Of a DNA stretch of 64,000 nucleotides, positions 23,031 through 35,624 are shown one piece after another. Origin of the DNA: Nemophila menziesii. Its lineage: Eukaryota > Streptophyta > Magnoliopsida > Boraginales > Hydrophyllaceae. The stretch spans positions 4,526,001-4,590,000 of the forward strand of contig JARWIR010000047.1 of assembly GCA_029959085.1 (NCBI GenBank), in the 5' to 3' direction. The stretch's first letter is position 1, and the number at the start of each line of letters is the position of its first letter. Below the pieces are notes generated by a model. It did no database searches and was not told the origin of the DNA. It was given only the letters and a program-made list of their open reading frames with translations. Made by a program: the position numbers and the translations under genes.

Positions 23031-23302
23031 ATGATGGGGACAGTGACTAATAAATCTTGGTAGTTTCTCTAGTGGACAATTTCAACAACATAAAATTGAT
23101 GAACTACTTTTTGTTGTTTTTATATCTAGTAAAATAGATGTGGTATATTAACATGTCTACATATTTTTTTTAATTTTAAAAGAATTCTGGTTTATGATAT
23201 TATATCTGATCAAATCTAGGTATTTGCATCTGGGGGCCGAAGAAAAGTAAAGTAGCTAAAAAAGAGGTGTCTGTTTCTAACAAGAAGCAGAAAAAAGTTG
23301 TT
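23031..23302 (+). pseudogene. HIRIP3-like exon 8 and exon 4 remnants, B1
   Basis: Exon 8-like ATGATGGGGACAGTGACTAA at 23031-23050 (acceptor CAG changed to CAT), a short tail of exon 3 at 23131-23142, then exon 4 at 23220-23302 (VFASG..KVAKKEVSVSNKKQKKVV). The order 8-3-4 is not colinear with the gene, so this is a rearrangement, not a splice product. Exon 4 breaks off at 23302 against inverted ECT-like sequence. Confidence 0.6.
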
Positions 23303-23741
23303 GGCATTCATATAGTTACTCTGATCATCCCAAGCAATCTCATTATCATACCCTGAACCATACACAAAAAGATTAACATTTTCAGAGAAATATATACAGA
23401 AACATAAAATCAAACACCATAGGAGCGTGATACTAACCACAATAGTAAAACCCTGGGTCTTGTGGAGTATAAGCATTATATGGGTAAGTGGCGAGAAGAA
23501 GAGATCCACTTGAATCTGAAACAACAACGAGATCTTTGACATTTGTAGGGGCGCTTGAGATGGTTACAATAAAAGGTGGTTTCACAAGCACAACCCTTTC
23601 ATCCTTAGGAATAGCAGCCTGAAAATAGATTATAAATATTAGAGATTTAAAGAAAATCTGAACTCTAAACTGAGAAAGAGATAAATAATTTCTCTTTATT
23701 TAACAGATCTGTTCCATTTTGTAACTTGACAACTCTCTCGT
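23303..23741 (-). pseudogene. YTH/ECT-like (m6A reader) 5' gene fragment, B1
   Basis: In transcription order: 38-bp exon 23741-23704 after TTGCAG, exon 23618-23438 (IPKDERVVLV, SAPTNVKDLVVVSDSSGSL, YPYNAYTPQDPGFYYC), an 85-bp intron starting GTTAGT and ending GGTTCAG, and exon 23352-23303 (YDNEIAWDDQSNYMNA). The YPYN..YYGG-YDN..W..Y..YMNA pattern is that of the tyrosine/asparagine-rich N-terminal region of plant ECT proteins, cytoplasmic m6A-RNA readers. The YTH domain itself is absent. The fragment breaks at 23303 into HIRIP3-like exon 4. Confidence 0.55.
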
Positions 23742-23945
23742 CTGCAAATCGTGATAAATAAACATGTTAGTTCGAGTTTACGCGCAAGATTTGATTTTTA
23801 TAGAAAATAAACAGGGAAAATCGAAAACCTAAACTTTAAATCTAACGATCTACATACAAGAAAAATTTACAAACAAAAAAAATACAAGAAATACCCAAAT
23901 TAAGATTTGTCACCCAGAATCGCCTCTGCACTCATATCTTAATTT
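23742..23945 (-). other. 5' flank/5' UTR-like region of the ECT-like fragment, B1
   Basis: Non-coding, conserved in all B units (GTTTAGGTTTTCGATTTTCC on the minus strand), placed where a 5' UTR and its intron would be. Confidence 0.35.
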
Positions 23946-26040
23946 AGAATCCCTACTCGGTATGGTTGTTGTTCTCGAGCTTGCATGAACCATTGATCAT
24001 ATACTATTTGGAGTTCAGCATTCCCTAGTGGTAGACGTTGAATTGCTGGATTCTCAACTTTTTGAGTATGTGGGATTACAGGTTCCCATCTTCATCAACA
24101 TCCACCTAAACTTTATTACGTAAATAGGCCATCTCTACTAATGCTTTAATTTCTTCCCTTTATTCTTTCTTTTGGGCTCAGATTAATTTCTCAGGATTTG
24201 AGAGCATGCACCAAACATGTACGGTCTGAAAAATACAAAACCAAAGAAAAGGGTAAAACAAAAAATATAAGCTAACTCTACTAAAGGATTAACACAGGGG
24301 TCACACACTTTAATCCCCGACAACGGGACCAAAAAATGATCGCTCCTAGAGTGTGATATAAATCAATATTAAAGGAGAGAAACGACTACCGCATGTGTAG
24401 GGGTCGTCCAAGTAATAGTTAGTAAAAACAGTTTAATCGTCTCCACAGGGATTGCTAGGTGAAATAGGCGTCTTTAGCAGATCGATAGAATTAATTGCAG
24501 TATAAAATAAAATAAAAGATAAAGATATGTTTGTTTGGTCTTTAGATTAAGAAATACTAGCCAAAAGAAAATAAATTAACCAAAGGATTAACTTAATGCA
24601 AATAAAAATAAAGATAGTAAAGACTAATGAAGTAGATGAAAATATGAGAAAGGTACTTGAGTCTCGCTAGGGATCCATCTAAGATCATATATTTCATATT
24701 TTCGTTCAACGGACAAGTTGATAATTCTATACTAGTCGAGGCTCTGATATCCTCCTAACTCCCGCCAAGGTAGACCTAGGAGTCAATCCTACGATATTAC
24801 AGACCCGGTAAGGACAACTAACAACTACTTTCAGATGAATTAAGTGATAACCCATTGGCTGCATGGTTAGTCAAGCCCGTTAGGATCAATGACGAACACC
24901 ACACGTTTATTAATTAGTTATGTAATTAAACCCCCGTCCCCTTCGGGATTATCACCGCCACTGGTGAATAGCCTAAAAACAATAACCTAATTCTAATCCC
25001 CAGGTAAATTAAAATCATTAAGTGAGCATAAATCAATAAACAATGTGAAATATCTAACTTGATTTTAATTAATCAATCCCAAATTCGAAAAACATTAAAT
25101 TAAAGAAACTAAGGCTTAATTCATTACCCGATACTCAAGTACTAAATATTTATCTCATATTTAAACTAAGAAAAATTAAGAAATTAATATTACACATGAT
25201 TCCTAAAAACAAAAATAAAATATGATTTCTAATTAGAGGAATGAAAATAACTATTGTTGAAAGAAAATAAATTCTCCAACCCTTACTCTTGCTTCTGCCT
25301 CTTCCTCTCTTCATAAAATTGAATAAAATAAAGGATACTGCTTTTTTAAGACTAGGAAGTGTTACATAGGTCTTAAAAACGGATTGAGTCCTTACTTAAC
25401 TTAAATAAATGATTAAGGACCCAAGTACATATTTTTATTTCTGCAACTGTTGACCACACTTTAGTAAAATAGGTGTAACGTTCGCACCGTAGGTCAAATC
25501 ACCTGATTCCACTTCTCAAATTTCTCTAACTCAGAGTTTCACAATTTTCATTTGAACCAACAGGTTTGAATCTACAGTGTTCATCCTCTGGGGGACCTAT
25601 AAGTAACAACTTTCCAATTTTGTATGCTCCTCCTCCTCCCTTGAGTGGTATCTTTCACTCTTTTGACACTTACTTTTTCTCTTGGACATTAAACTCTACC
25701 TCTTCTCTTCGTCGTAATGTATCCTTGCATCCATGTACCTAATAAACTCACACTAAACAAGCAAATTAACGCACAAAAGCTTTTAAAGTAACAATAGTAC
25801 AAATCCATAGGAAGAAAGTGCTATATGACAAAATATGTTTATAAATGTAATGACTAAGTCTAATTTTTACCTAAAATTATGTCTCATAAATGAATTTATT
25901 ATAAAAAAAGGAAGACATCAATATATATTCTCCTCGGTATTTGACCCCAATACTAAATTTATGATTAAAATTCCATCGGGAAGCATACGTCACTGTGGTC
26001 ATATGACCCTTGACTGATTTTAGCTCATCAAGTTCTTCAA
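23946..26040 (-). mobile_element. Ty3/gypsy fragment spanning B1/B2: LTR, priming site, gag-like start
   Basis: The priming-site complement is at about 24313-24330 (worn). The LTR would lie at 24331 to about 26040. Beyond the leader, 24160-23946 encodes, with stops, VENPAIQRLPLGNAELQIVY then DQWFMQAREQQPYRVGILN, placed where gag should begin. The family of this peptide is not certain. Confidence 0.5.
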
Positions 26041-27064
26041 GAGGCAGATCCGGCTTAGGGAACTATCCATAAAAGAATCAAAGTTTCACCGTTTGAGTGT
26101 TTGCACTGGGTTAGAGTTTCATGCTCTATCACTTCTTGTATACGATATAGGAGAACGTATCTTCTACCTCTACAATTCAATGACGTTTATAATAACCTCA
26201 ATGGTAGGTGGAATGGAAAATGAAAGTGCATAAAAAGTGATGAAGACTTATGATTCCTACAAAAAGATTCCATCGATTTCAACTAAATATAAGATAATCG
26301 AGCACTAGGTTACCTCTATAGGAATTTATGTCTCGAAAATTATGGGATTTACATGCTTATATATGTAGATGATTTGTACAAGATGATACTAGTACGAGTA
26401 TAGTACCCTAAACATGAGGTCAGAAACATGATAACACAAATTTTCATGGATATTGTATTACATGAACTCTTTATATGATACAAACACCTTAAAATTAAAT
26501 GAGAAGTGAATCTGTGTTTTTAGATTTGTTAGTCAAAACTAACTTTGTTAGTTAATATTTCGTATAATGACTCATTTTTATCGAAAACACCTTATGTTGG
26601 TTTGACTTCGTTTAATGAATAATATTTTTGGAATGTTTTGTTTGTGTTCAGTTACTTGTGAATAAAAGGACCAATAGTTTGGATTTAATGATAATTTCTG
26701 AATTTTAAATTTTGGTGGGAAAGCCTACCGAAAGTAGTATGTTATACGATAAGACATGGGATTGAAGATCAAATGCATTAACATATTTATTATTTGAAAC
26801 ATTATTAAGTCACTTCAAAACTAGAAAAATAAAAGAAATATTATGAAAAATACAATACATAAACAATACAAAGCATTAAATGACATTAACGGTTATTGTG
26901 GGATAAATGCCACCAAATTTAAGTATTTTGTAAAAATGCTTGAGATTGAAATTATGTACATTTAATTGTTACATGATCTAAATGTCATAATAAACATACC
27001 AAAACCAGTATATCGTGTAGTTTTGATATAAAGTCTCTCATCAATATTATCAGTTTACTCATAC
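26041..27064. other. Unit B interior without recognised gene (B2)
   Basis: Same non-coding sequence as 20151-21089 with scattered substitutions. Confidence 0.5.
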
Positions 27065-27420
27065 ACTTACGAAGCACACCATGTACTTTTCTTGTTGTTG
27101 TAGTAAACACACACCCTGGAAGTGTTATTACGACTAAATTCAAAATAATAATAAGATGCACATACATTCTTTCTGAAAGCGCATATGATTTTTTCATATT
27201 AGTTGATTACAAACAAGTTCATAAAATAAATCTGAAGTTCTCGAATATCCCATTTGGGGAGAAGATGTGATTTGCAAATAGGATCTACTGGGGTGCTTAA
27301 CTAACCAGGTAATAGTATTAAAATTTGCCTCAGTAACCAGTATACATTTACAACGAGTATCATAAAAATAACAAACATAGTACAATTTCATGAATGAAAT
27401 CTTGTCATCTTTCAATTACA
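27065..27420 (-). pseudogene. Gene M fragment, B2
   Basis: Best-kept YCYFYDTRCK exon of array B: VCYFYDTRCKCILVTEANF then NTITWLVKHPSRSYLQIT (27415-27270). A 36-bp segment between the exons is missing, so the frame runs on into MGYSRTSDLFYELVCNQ. The donor-side exon ends at about 27070. Function unknown. Confidence 0.45.
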
Positions 27421-28944
27421 AAATATTTTATAGTTCTTGGGGATTGAAATTACTATGATCATCCTTTATGAATTCTACCAACACTATATATATGTTGACA
27501 ATAAAAAATATTAAACTATGAGCCAAAGAAAAATTCTCAATGAATGATAAACTAACATATCACATATAAACAAACAAAATGGTAATAGATAAAAATATTA
27601 AAACTAATAAAAACAATATGGTAGCGTTAAAAATTCAATTTGGTTGAAAAATACCCGCCAAACTGAAATTAGGTACTTAACCTAATATTATAGCTTTTAT
27701 GAGATAAAAATATACTTCATACATTATGAAAACGCAATCAAATATTAAGATGTAATCCAAATATATGCCATACGAAAAGAAACGAAGCATAAACTATTAG
27801 AATATTGAATATGATTGATGGTTATAAATTAAAAATTCGACCAGCCAATACAGGAGGTAAGTCTTACGGGTCTTTAATTCCATAAGAATGATCATTAAAA
27901 TTAACATTACTTTTTTATGGACTACCGAGCCCAAATGATAACCTAGCCCACCAACTGGTATCTCCTTAACAACAAAAACACAAACTCATTTATTTAAGAC
28001 AGAAAAATACAATATTTTAGTATAGATTACTATAGAAAATTTAAAGGCACTATTGACCAAAAAATGAATACTATTAAAATAAAAAAATTATTATTATAAA
28101 TTTTCCAGATCTACCTTCCTCAAACGACTATGAATTCTTCTAGCTTCAGGGTGAAGTGAAGGTGCTGAATCCTTCTCTATCCTCTCTGACATCACTTCCA
28201 TTACCGATAAATATTATAGGTATTGTTAAACACTTTATTCAGTTTTAAATATTATATGTATTTCCAGATTCTATGTCTTTTAGGATTGTCCGATTAGGTT
28301 AATGTAATTTAACTAATTATCCATTAATTTTAAATAATTGAGTATATGTTAATTCAATTTTTGAATTTATTATATACCTGTGCAAGTTCAATTTTTTTTC
28401 TTAATAATTAAAAAATAAATCTAATAAAATAATGTGATAATAACTTGATAATTCTTAGATGCAATTTAATTTTGAAATTTAATATATTATTTATTTAAAA
28501 TGTTTAATATATATTTTTATTTTTTTCACAGATTTATCATAATTTTGAGATTCCTATCAATAATAAACATAATTATCAACAAAACAAGAAATGAGATAGT
28601 TGTTCATGCTATTTCACACATCTATCAACAATTCATAATTAATTCGTGGTAAGATCTAATTACCAAATTAAATTAGATAGGTTATATTAGTGTTTTGTTT
28701 GAACGGAATATGTATTACTTGATTAAAAGTGACTACTTTCTTAGATTTTACTCTAATTTGGAGTAGGAATTAAGAGTTTGATGGCATCCTTCTATTTTTT
28801 ATATAAATGAAACTTTCTGTGATCCTGGTCATAACGACACATTATGCAATCTAATGCTTATTCTATTAAACTTTCATACTTAACCCCTTCCAAGATTATC
28901 TGCAGTGGCTGGCACATGATTTTATATCTTTTTTCTTTGTGGCA
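27421..28944. other. Spacer of unit B2, with candidate minus-strand exon 28200-28097
   Basis: At 28200-28097 (minus) an open frame begins MEVMSERIEKDSAPSLHPEA and continues to SRLRKVDLENL, followed by AT-rich sequence. It is the cleanest copy of this block; other copies have stops or indels. Confidence 0.4.
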
Positions 28945-29219
28945 TATAATGAGGACAATGACTAATAAATCTTGGTAGTTTCTCTAATGGACAATTTCAA
29001 CAACATAAAATTGATGAACTACTTTTTGTTGTTTTTATATCTAATAAAATAGATGAGGTATATTAACATGTCTACATGTTTTTTTTAATTTTAAAAGAAT
29101 TCTGGTTTATGAAATTATATCTGATCAAATCCGGGTATTTGCATTTGTGGACCCAAAGAAGCATAAAGTAGCTAAAAAAGAGGTGTTTGTTTCTAACAAG
29201 AAGCAGAAAAAAGTTGTTG
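28945..29219 (+). pseudogene. HIRIP3-like exon 8 and exon 4 remnants, B2
   Basis: Exon 8-like piece at about 28945-28967 (GAGGACAATGACTAA), exon 4 at 29134-29219 (VFAFVDPKKHKVAKKEVFV). Exon 4 breaks off against the inverted ECT-like fragment as in B1. Confidence 0.6.
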
Positions 29220-29557
29220 GCATTCATATAGTTACTCTGATCATCCCAAGCGATCCCATTATCATACCTTGGGTCTTGTTGAGTATAAGCATTATATGGG
29301 TACGTAGCGGGAATAAGAGATCCACTCGAATCTAAAAGAACAACAAAATCTTTGACATTTGTAGGGGCGCTTGAGATGGTTACAATAGAAGGTGGATTCA
29401 CAAGCACAACCCTTTTATCTTTAGGAATAGGAGCCTGAAAATACATTATAAATATTAGAGATTTCAAGCAAATCTGAACTCTAAACTGAGAAAGAGATAA
29501 ATAATTTCTCTTAATTTACCAGATCTGTTCTATTCTGTAACTTTACAACTCGCTCGT
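29220..29557 (-). pseudogene. YTH/ECT-like fragment, B2, intron missing
   Basis: 38-bp exon 29557-29520 with intact GTAAAT donor, then 29434-29220. The two coding exons are joined directly (YPYNAYTQQDPR-YDNGIAWDDQ). Relative to B1 the intron plus GFYYG are gone, with CAGG/CAAGG microhomology at the ends, so a deletion is more likely than retroposition. Confidence 0.55.
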
Positions 29558-29764
29558 CTGCAAATCGTGATTAATAAACATGTTAGTTCGAATTTATGCG
29601 CAAGATTTGATTTTTATAGATAATAAACAGGGAAATTCGAAAATCTAAACTTTAAATCTAACAATCTACATACAAGAAAAATTAACAAACAAAAAAATAC
29701 AAGAAATACCCAAACTATTAGGATTTGTCACCTAAGCGCCTCAACACTCATATCTTAATTTAGA

Positions 29765-31860
29765 ATTCCTACTCGGTATGGGTGTTATTCTCGAGCTTGC
29801 ATGAACCATAGATCATATAATATTTGGAGTTGAGCATTACCTAGTGGTGGACGTTGATTTGATGGATTCTCAACTTCTTGATTATGTGGGATTACAGGTT
29901 CCCATCTTCATCGACTTCCACCTGAACTTAATTACGTAAATAGGCCATCTCTACAAATGCTTTCTTTTCTTCGCTTTATTCTTTTTTTTGGGCTCAGATT
30001 AATTTCTCAGGATTTGAGAGCATACAACAAACATGTACGGTCTAAAAAATACAAATCCAAAGAAAATGGTGAAACAAAAAATATTAGCTAACTCTACTAA
30101 AGGATTAAACACAAGGGTAACAAACTTTAATCCCCGTCAACAGCACCAAAAAATTGATCGCTCCTAGAGTGTGATATAAATCAATATCAAAGGAGAGAAA
30201 CGACTACCATAGGTGTAGGGGTCTTCCAAGTAATAGTTAGTAAAAACGGTTTAATCGTCTCCACAGGGATTGCTAGGTGAAATAGGCGTGTTTAGCATAT
30301 CGATAGAATTAATTGAAGCATAAAATAAAATAAAATATAAAGATATGTTTGTTTGGTTTTTAGATTAAAAAATACTATAAAAAAGAAAATAAATTAACTA
30401 AAGGATTAACTTGATGCAAATAAAAATAAAGACAGTAAAGACTAATGAAGTAGATGCAAATATGAGAGAGGTAGTTGAGTCTTGCTAGGGATCCATCTAA
30501 GATCATATAATTAATATTTTTGTTCAACAGACAAGTTGATAATTCTATACTAATCGAGGCTCTGACATCCTCCTAACTCCCGCCAAGGTAGACTTAAAAG
30601 TCAATCCTACAATATTACAGACCCCGTAAGGACACTATAAACTACTTTCAGATGAATTAAGTGATAACCCATTGGCTGCATAGTTAGTCAAGCCCGTCAG
30701 GATCAATGACGAAAACCACACGTTTATTAATTAGTTATGTAATTAAACCCCCGTCTCCTTCGGGATTATCATCGCCACTAGTGAATAGCCTAAAAACAAT
30801 AACCTAATTCTAATCCCCGGGTAAATTAAAATCATTAAGTAAGCATAAATCAATAAACAATATGAAATATCTAACTTGATCTAAATTAATCAATCCCAAA
30901 TTCGAAAAAAATTAAATTAAAGAAACTAAGGCTTAATTCATTACCCGATACTCAAGTACAAAATATTTATCTCATATTTAAACTAAGAAAAATTAAGAAA
31001 TTAATATTACACATGATTCCTAAAAAAAAATTATGATTTCTAATTAAAGGAATGAAAATAACCGTTGTTGAAAAAAATAGATTCTCCAACTCTTATCTTG
31101 CTTCTACCTCTTCCTCTCTTCATAAAATTGAATTAAATAAAGAGTACTGCTTTTTTAGTATTAGGAAGTGTTATATAGGTCTTAAAAATGGATTGAGTCT
31201 TTACTTAACTTAAATAAATGATTAAGGACCCAAGTACATATTTTTATTTCCGCAACTGTTGACCACACTTTAGTAAAATAGGTGTAACGTTCACAGCGTA
31301 GGTCAAATCACCTGATTCCACTTCTCAAATTTCTCTAACACAGAGTTTTACCATTTTCATTTGAACCAACATGTTTGAATCTACAGTGTTCATCCTCTAG
31401 GGGACCTATATGTAACGAATTTCCACTTTTGCATGCTCCTCCTCCCTCCCTTGAGTTGTATCTTTCACTCTTTTGACACTTACTTTTTCTTTTGGACATT
31501 AAACTCCACCTCTTCTCTTCGTCGTAATGTATCCTTGTATCCATGTAACTAATAAACTCATACTAAACAAGCAAATTAACGCACAAAAGCTTTTAAAGTA
31601 ACGATAGTACAAATCTGAAGGAAGAAAGTGCTATATGACAAAATATGTTTATAAATCTAATGACTAAGTCCAATTTCTACCTAAAATTATGTCTCATAAA
31701 TGCATTTATTATAAAAAAAGGAAGACATCAATATATATTCTCCTTGGTATTTGACCCCAATACAAAATTTATGGTTAAAATTCCATCGGGAAGCACACCT
31801 CACTGTGGTCATATGACCCTTGACTGATTTTAGCTCATCAAGTTCTTCAAGAGGCAGGTC
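29765..31860 (-). mobile_element. Ty3/gypsy fragment spanning B2/B3
   Basis: The priming-site complement is at 30131-30148 (CCCCGTCAACAGCACCA, worn). LTR from 30149 to about 31860; gag-like piece at 29976-29765 as in the other units. Confidence 0.5.
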
Positions 31861-32869
31861 CGGCTTAGGAAACTATCCATAAAAGAATCAAAGTTTCACC
31901 ATTTGAGTGTTTGCACTGGGTTAGAGTTTCATGCTCTATCACTTCTTGTATACGATATAGGAGAACGTATCTTCTACCTCTACAATTCAATGATGTTTAT
32001 AATAACCTCAATGGTAGGTGGAATGGAAAATGAAAGTGCATAAAAAGTGATGAAGACTTATGATTCCTACTAAAATATTCCATCGATTTAAACTAAATAT
32101 AAGATAATCGAGCACTAGGTTACCTCTATAGGAATTTATGTCTCGAAAATTATGGGATTTACATGCTTATATATGCAGATGATTTGTACAAGATGATACT
32201 AGTACGAGTATATTACCCTAAACGTTAGGTCAAAAACATGATAACACAAATTTTCATTTAAATTGTATCATATGAACTCTTTATATGATACAAACACCTT
32301 AAAATTAAATGAGAATTGAATTTGTGTTTTTAGATTTGTTAGTCAAAACTAATTTTGTTAGTTAATATTTCGTATAATGACTCATTTTTATCGAAAACAC
32401 CTTATGTTGGTTTGACTTCGTTTAATGAATAATATATGTGGAATATTTTGTTTGTGTTCAGTTATTTGTGAATAAAAGGAACAATGGTTTGGATTTAATG
32501 ATAATTTTTGAATTTTAAATTTTGGTGGGAAATCCTACCGAAAGTAGTATGTTATACGATAAGACATGAGATTGAAGTTTAAATGCATTAACATATGTTT
32601 TATTTGGAACATTATTAAGTCACTTCAAAACTAGAAAAATAAAAGAAATCTTATGAAAAATACAATATTAAAACAATTCAAAGCATTAAATGACATTAAC
32701 GGTTATTGTGAGATAATTTCCACCAAATTTAATCATTTTGAAAAAATGCTCGAAATTGAAATTATGTACATTTAATTGTTACATGATCTAAATGTCATCA
32801 TACACATACCAAAACAAGTACATCGTGCAGTTTTGATATAAAGTCTCTCATCAATATTATCGGTTTACT
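31861..32869. other. Unit B interior without recognised gene (B3)
   Basis: Homologous to 20151-21089. No sustained ORF. Confidence 0.5.
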
Positions 32870-33245
32870 CATACACTTACGAAGCACACCATGTACTTTT
32901 CTTGTTGTTGTAGTAAACACACACCCTGGAAGTGTTATTACGACTAAATTCAAAATAATAATAAGATGCACATACATTCTTTGCGAAAGCACATATGATT
33001 TTTTCATATTAGTTGATTACAAACAAGTTCATAAAATAAATCTAAAGTACTTGAATATCCCATGTGGGGAGAAGATGTACAAATTTAAAAACAAAGGTCA
33101 ATAACATGTTATTTGCAAATAGTATCCACTGGGGTGCTCAACTAACCAGGTAAAAGTATCAAAATTTCCCTCAGTAACCAGTATACTTTTACAACGAGTA
33201 TCGTAAAAATAACAAACATAGTACAATTTCATGATGTCATTTTTC
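32870..33245 (-). pseudogene. Gene M fragment, B3
   Basis: Cys-motif exon and YDTRCKS exon remnants in the same order as B1. A short deletion near 33235 removes the start of the upstream exon. Confidence 0.4.
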
Positions 33246-34738
33246 AATTACAAAATTCTTGATAGTTCTTGGGGATTGAAATTATTATAATCATCCTTTC
33301 TGAATTCTACCAACACTGTATATATGTTGACAATAAAAAAATAAAACTACGAGCCAAAGAAAAATTCCCGATGAATGATAAACTAACATATCACCTATAA
33401 ACAAATAAAAAGGTAAAAGATAAAAATATTAAAACTAATAAAAATAATATGGTAGCGTTAAAAATTCAATTTGGTTGAAAAACACCCGCCAAACTGAAAT
33501 AAGGTACTTAACCTAATATTATATCTTTTATGAGACAAAAATATACTTAATACACTATGAAAACAAATTTAAAGATTATATATGACATACGAAAAGAAAA
33601 GATGCATAAACTATTAGAATATTGAATATGATTGATGGTTATAAATTTAAAATTAGACCAGCCAATACAGGAGGCAAGTCTTACCCGGTCTTTATATCCA
33701 TAAGAATGATCATTAAAATTAACATTACTTTTTTATGGACTACCGAGCCCAAATGATAACCTAACCCACCAACTGGTATCTCCTTAAGAACAAAACACAA
33801 ACTCAATTACTTAAGACATTAAAATACAATATTTTAGTATAAATTATTATAGAAAATTTAAAGGCACTATTGACCAAAGAAATGAATACTTTTAAAATAA
33901 TAACTTTATTTTTATAAATTTTCCGGATCTACCTTCCTCAAACGACTTTGAATCCTTACAGCTTCACGATGAAGTGAAGGTGTTGAATCCTTCTCTATTC
34001 TCTCTAAAATCACTTCCATTACCGATAAATATTATAGGTATCGTTAAACACATTATTCAGTTTTAAATAATATATGTATATCCAGATTCTATGTCTTTTA
34101 GGAATATCCGATTAGGTTAATGTAATTTAACTAATCATCCTTTAATTTTTAAGTAATTGAGTATATGTTAATTCGATTTTTGAAATTATTATATACATGT
34201 GCAAGTTCAATTTTTTTTCTTAATAATTAAAAAATAAATCTAATAAATTACTGTGATAATAACTTGATAATTTTTAAATTTAATATATTATTTATTGATA
34301 ATGTTTGATATATTTTTTTTTTCACATATTTATCATAAATTTGAGATTCCAATCAATAATAAACATAATTATCAATTAGACAAGGAATGAGATAGTTGAT
34401 CATGCTATTTCACACAACTATCAACAATTCATAATTACTTCGTGGTAAGATCTAATTACTAAATTAAATTAGAAATGTTATATTAGTGTTTTGTTTGAAG
34501 GGAATATGTATTACTTGATTAAAAGTTTGTCTACTTTCTTCAATTTTACACTAATTTGGAGTAGGAATTAAGAGTTTGATGGCATCCTTCTATTTTTTTG
34601 ATAAATGAAACTTTCTGTGATCTTGGTCATAACGACAAATTATGCAATGTAATGCTTATTCTATTAAACTTTCATACTTAACCCCTTCCGAGATTATCTG
34701 CTGGCACAAGATTTTATATATTTTTTCTTTGTGGCATA
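33246..34738. other. Spacer of unit B3
   Basis: As in B1 and B2, including the candidate minus-strand exon at about 34022-33930 and the same missing MITE segment. Confidence 0.5.
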
Positions 34739-35016
34739 TAATGAGGACAGTGACTAATAAATCTTGGTAGTTTCTCTAGTAGACACATTCAACAACATAA
34801 AATTGATGAACTATTTTTTGTTGTTTTTATATCTAATTAAAAAGATGAGGTATATTAACATGTCTACATTTTTTTTTAATTTTAAAAGAATTCTTGTTTA
34901 TGAAATTATATCTTATCAAATCCAGGTATTTGCATCTGTAGGCCCGAAGAAGCATAACGTCACTAAAAAAGAGGTGTCTTGTTGCTAAAAAGAGGTGTCC
35001 GTTTCTAACAAGAAGC
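34739..35016 (+). pseudogene. HIRIP3-like exon 8 and exon 4 remnants, B3
   Basis: Exon 8-like ATAATGAGGACAGTGACTAA at 34738-34757. Exon 4 from 34926 (after TCCAG) carries a local duplication of AAAAAGAGGTGTC (about 34965-34999) and ends in AAGAAGC at 35016. Confidence 0.55.
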
Positions 35017-35417
35017 GATCCAATTAACATATCCTGAACCATACACAAAAAAAATTAAAATTTTCAGAGAAATATATACAGAAACATAAAATCAAACACC
35101 GTTGGAGCGTGATACTAACCACCATAGTAAAACCCTGGGTCTTGTGGAGTATAATCATTATATGGGTAAGTAGCGGGAAGAAGAGATCCACTTGAATCTG
35201 AAACAACAATGAGATCTTTGACATTTGTAGGGGCGCTTGAGATGGTTACAACAGAAGGTGGATTCACAAGCACAACCCTTTCATCCTTAGGAATAGCAGC
35301 CTGAAAATAGATTATAAATATAGAGATTTAAAGAAAATCTGAAGTCTAAATTGAGAAAAAGATAAATAATTTCTCTTAATTTACCTGTTCCATTCTGTAA
35401 CTTGACAACTCTCTCGT
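35017..35417 (-). pseudogene. YTH/ECT-like fragment, B3
   Basis: The main exon at 35300-35120 keeps the canonical ..PGFYYGG with a GTTAGT donor and a full intron. The next exon (YDN..) is almost entirely deleted. The 5' small exon at 35417-35385 has lost AGATCT. Confidence 0.5.
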
Positions 35418-35624
35418 CTGCAAATCGTGATAAAGAAACATGTTAATTCGAGTTTAAGTACAAGATTTGATTTTTATAGAAGATAAACAGGGAAAATCGA
35501 AAACCTAAACTTTAAATCTAATGATCTACATACAAGAAAAATTAACAAACAAAAAAATACAAGAAATACACAAACTATTACGATTTTGTCACCCTGAATT
35601 GCCTCAACACTCATATCTTAATTT

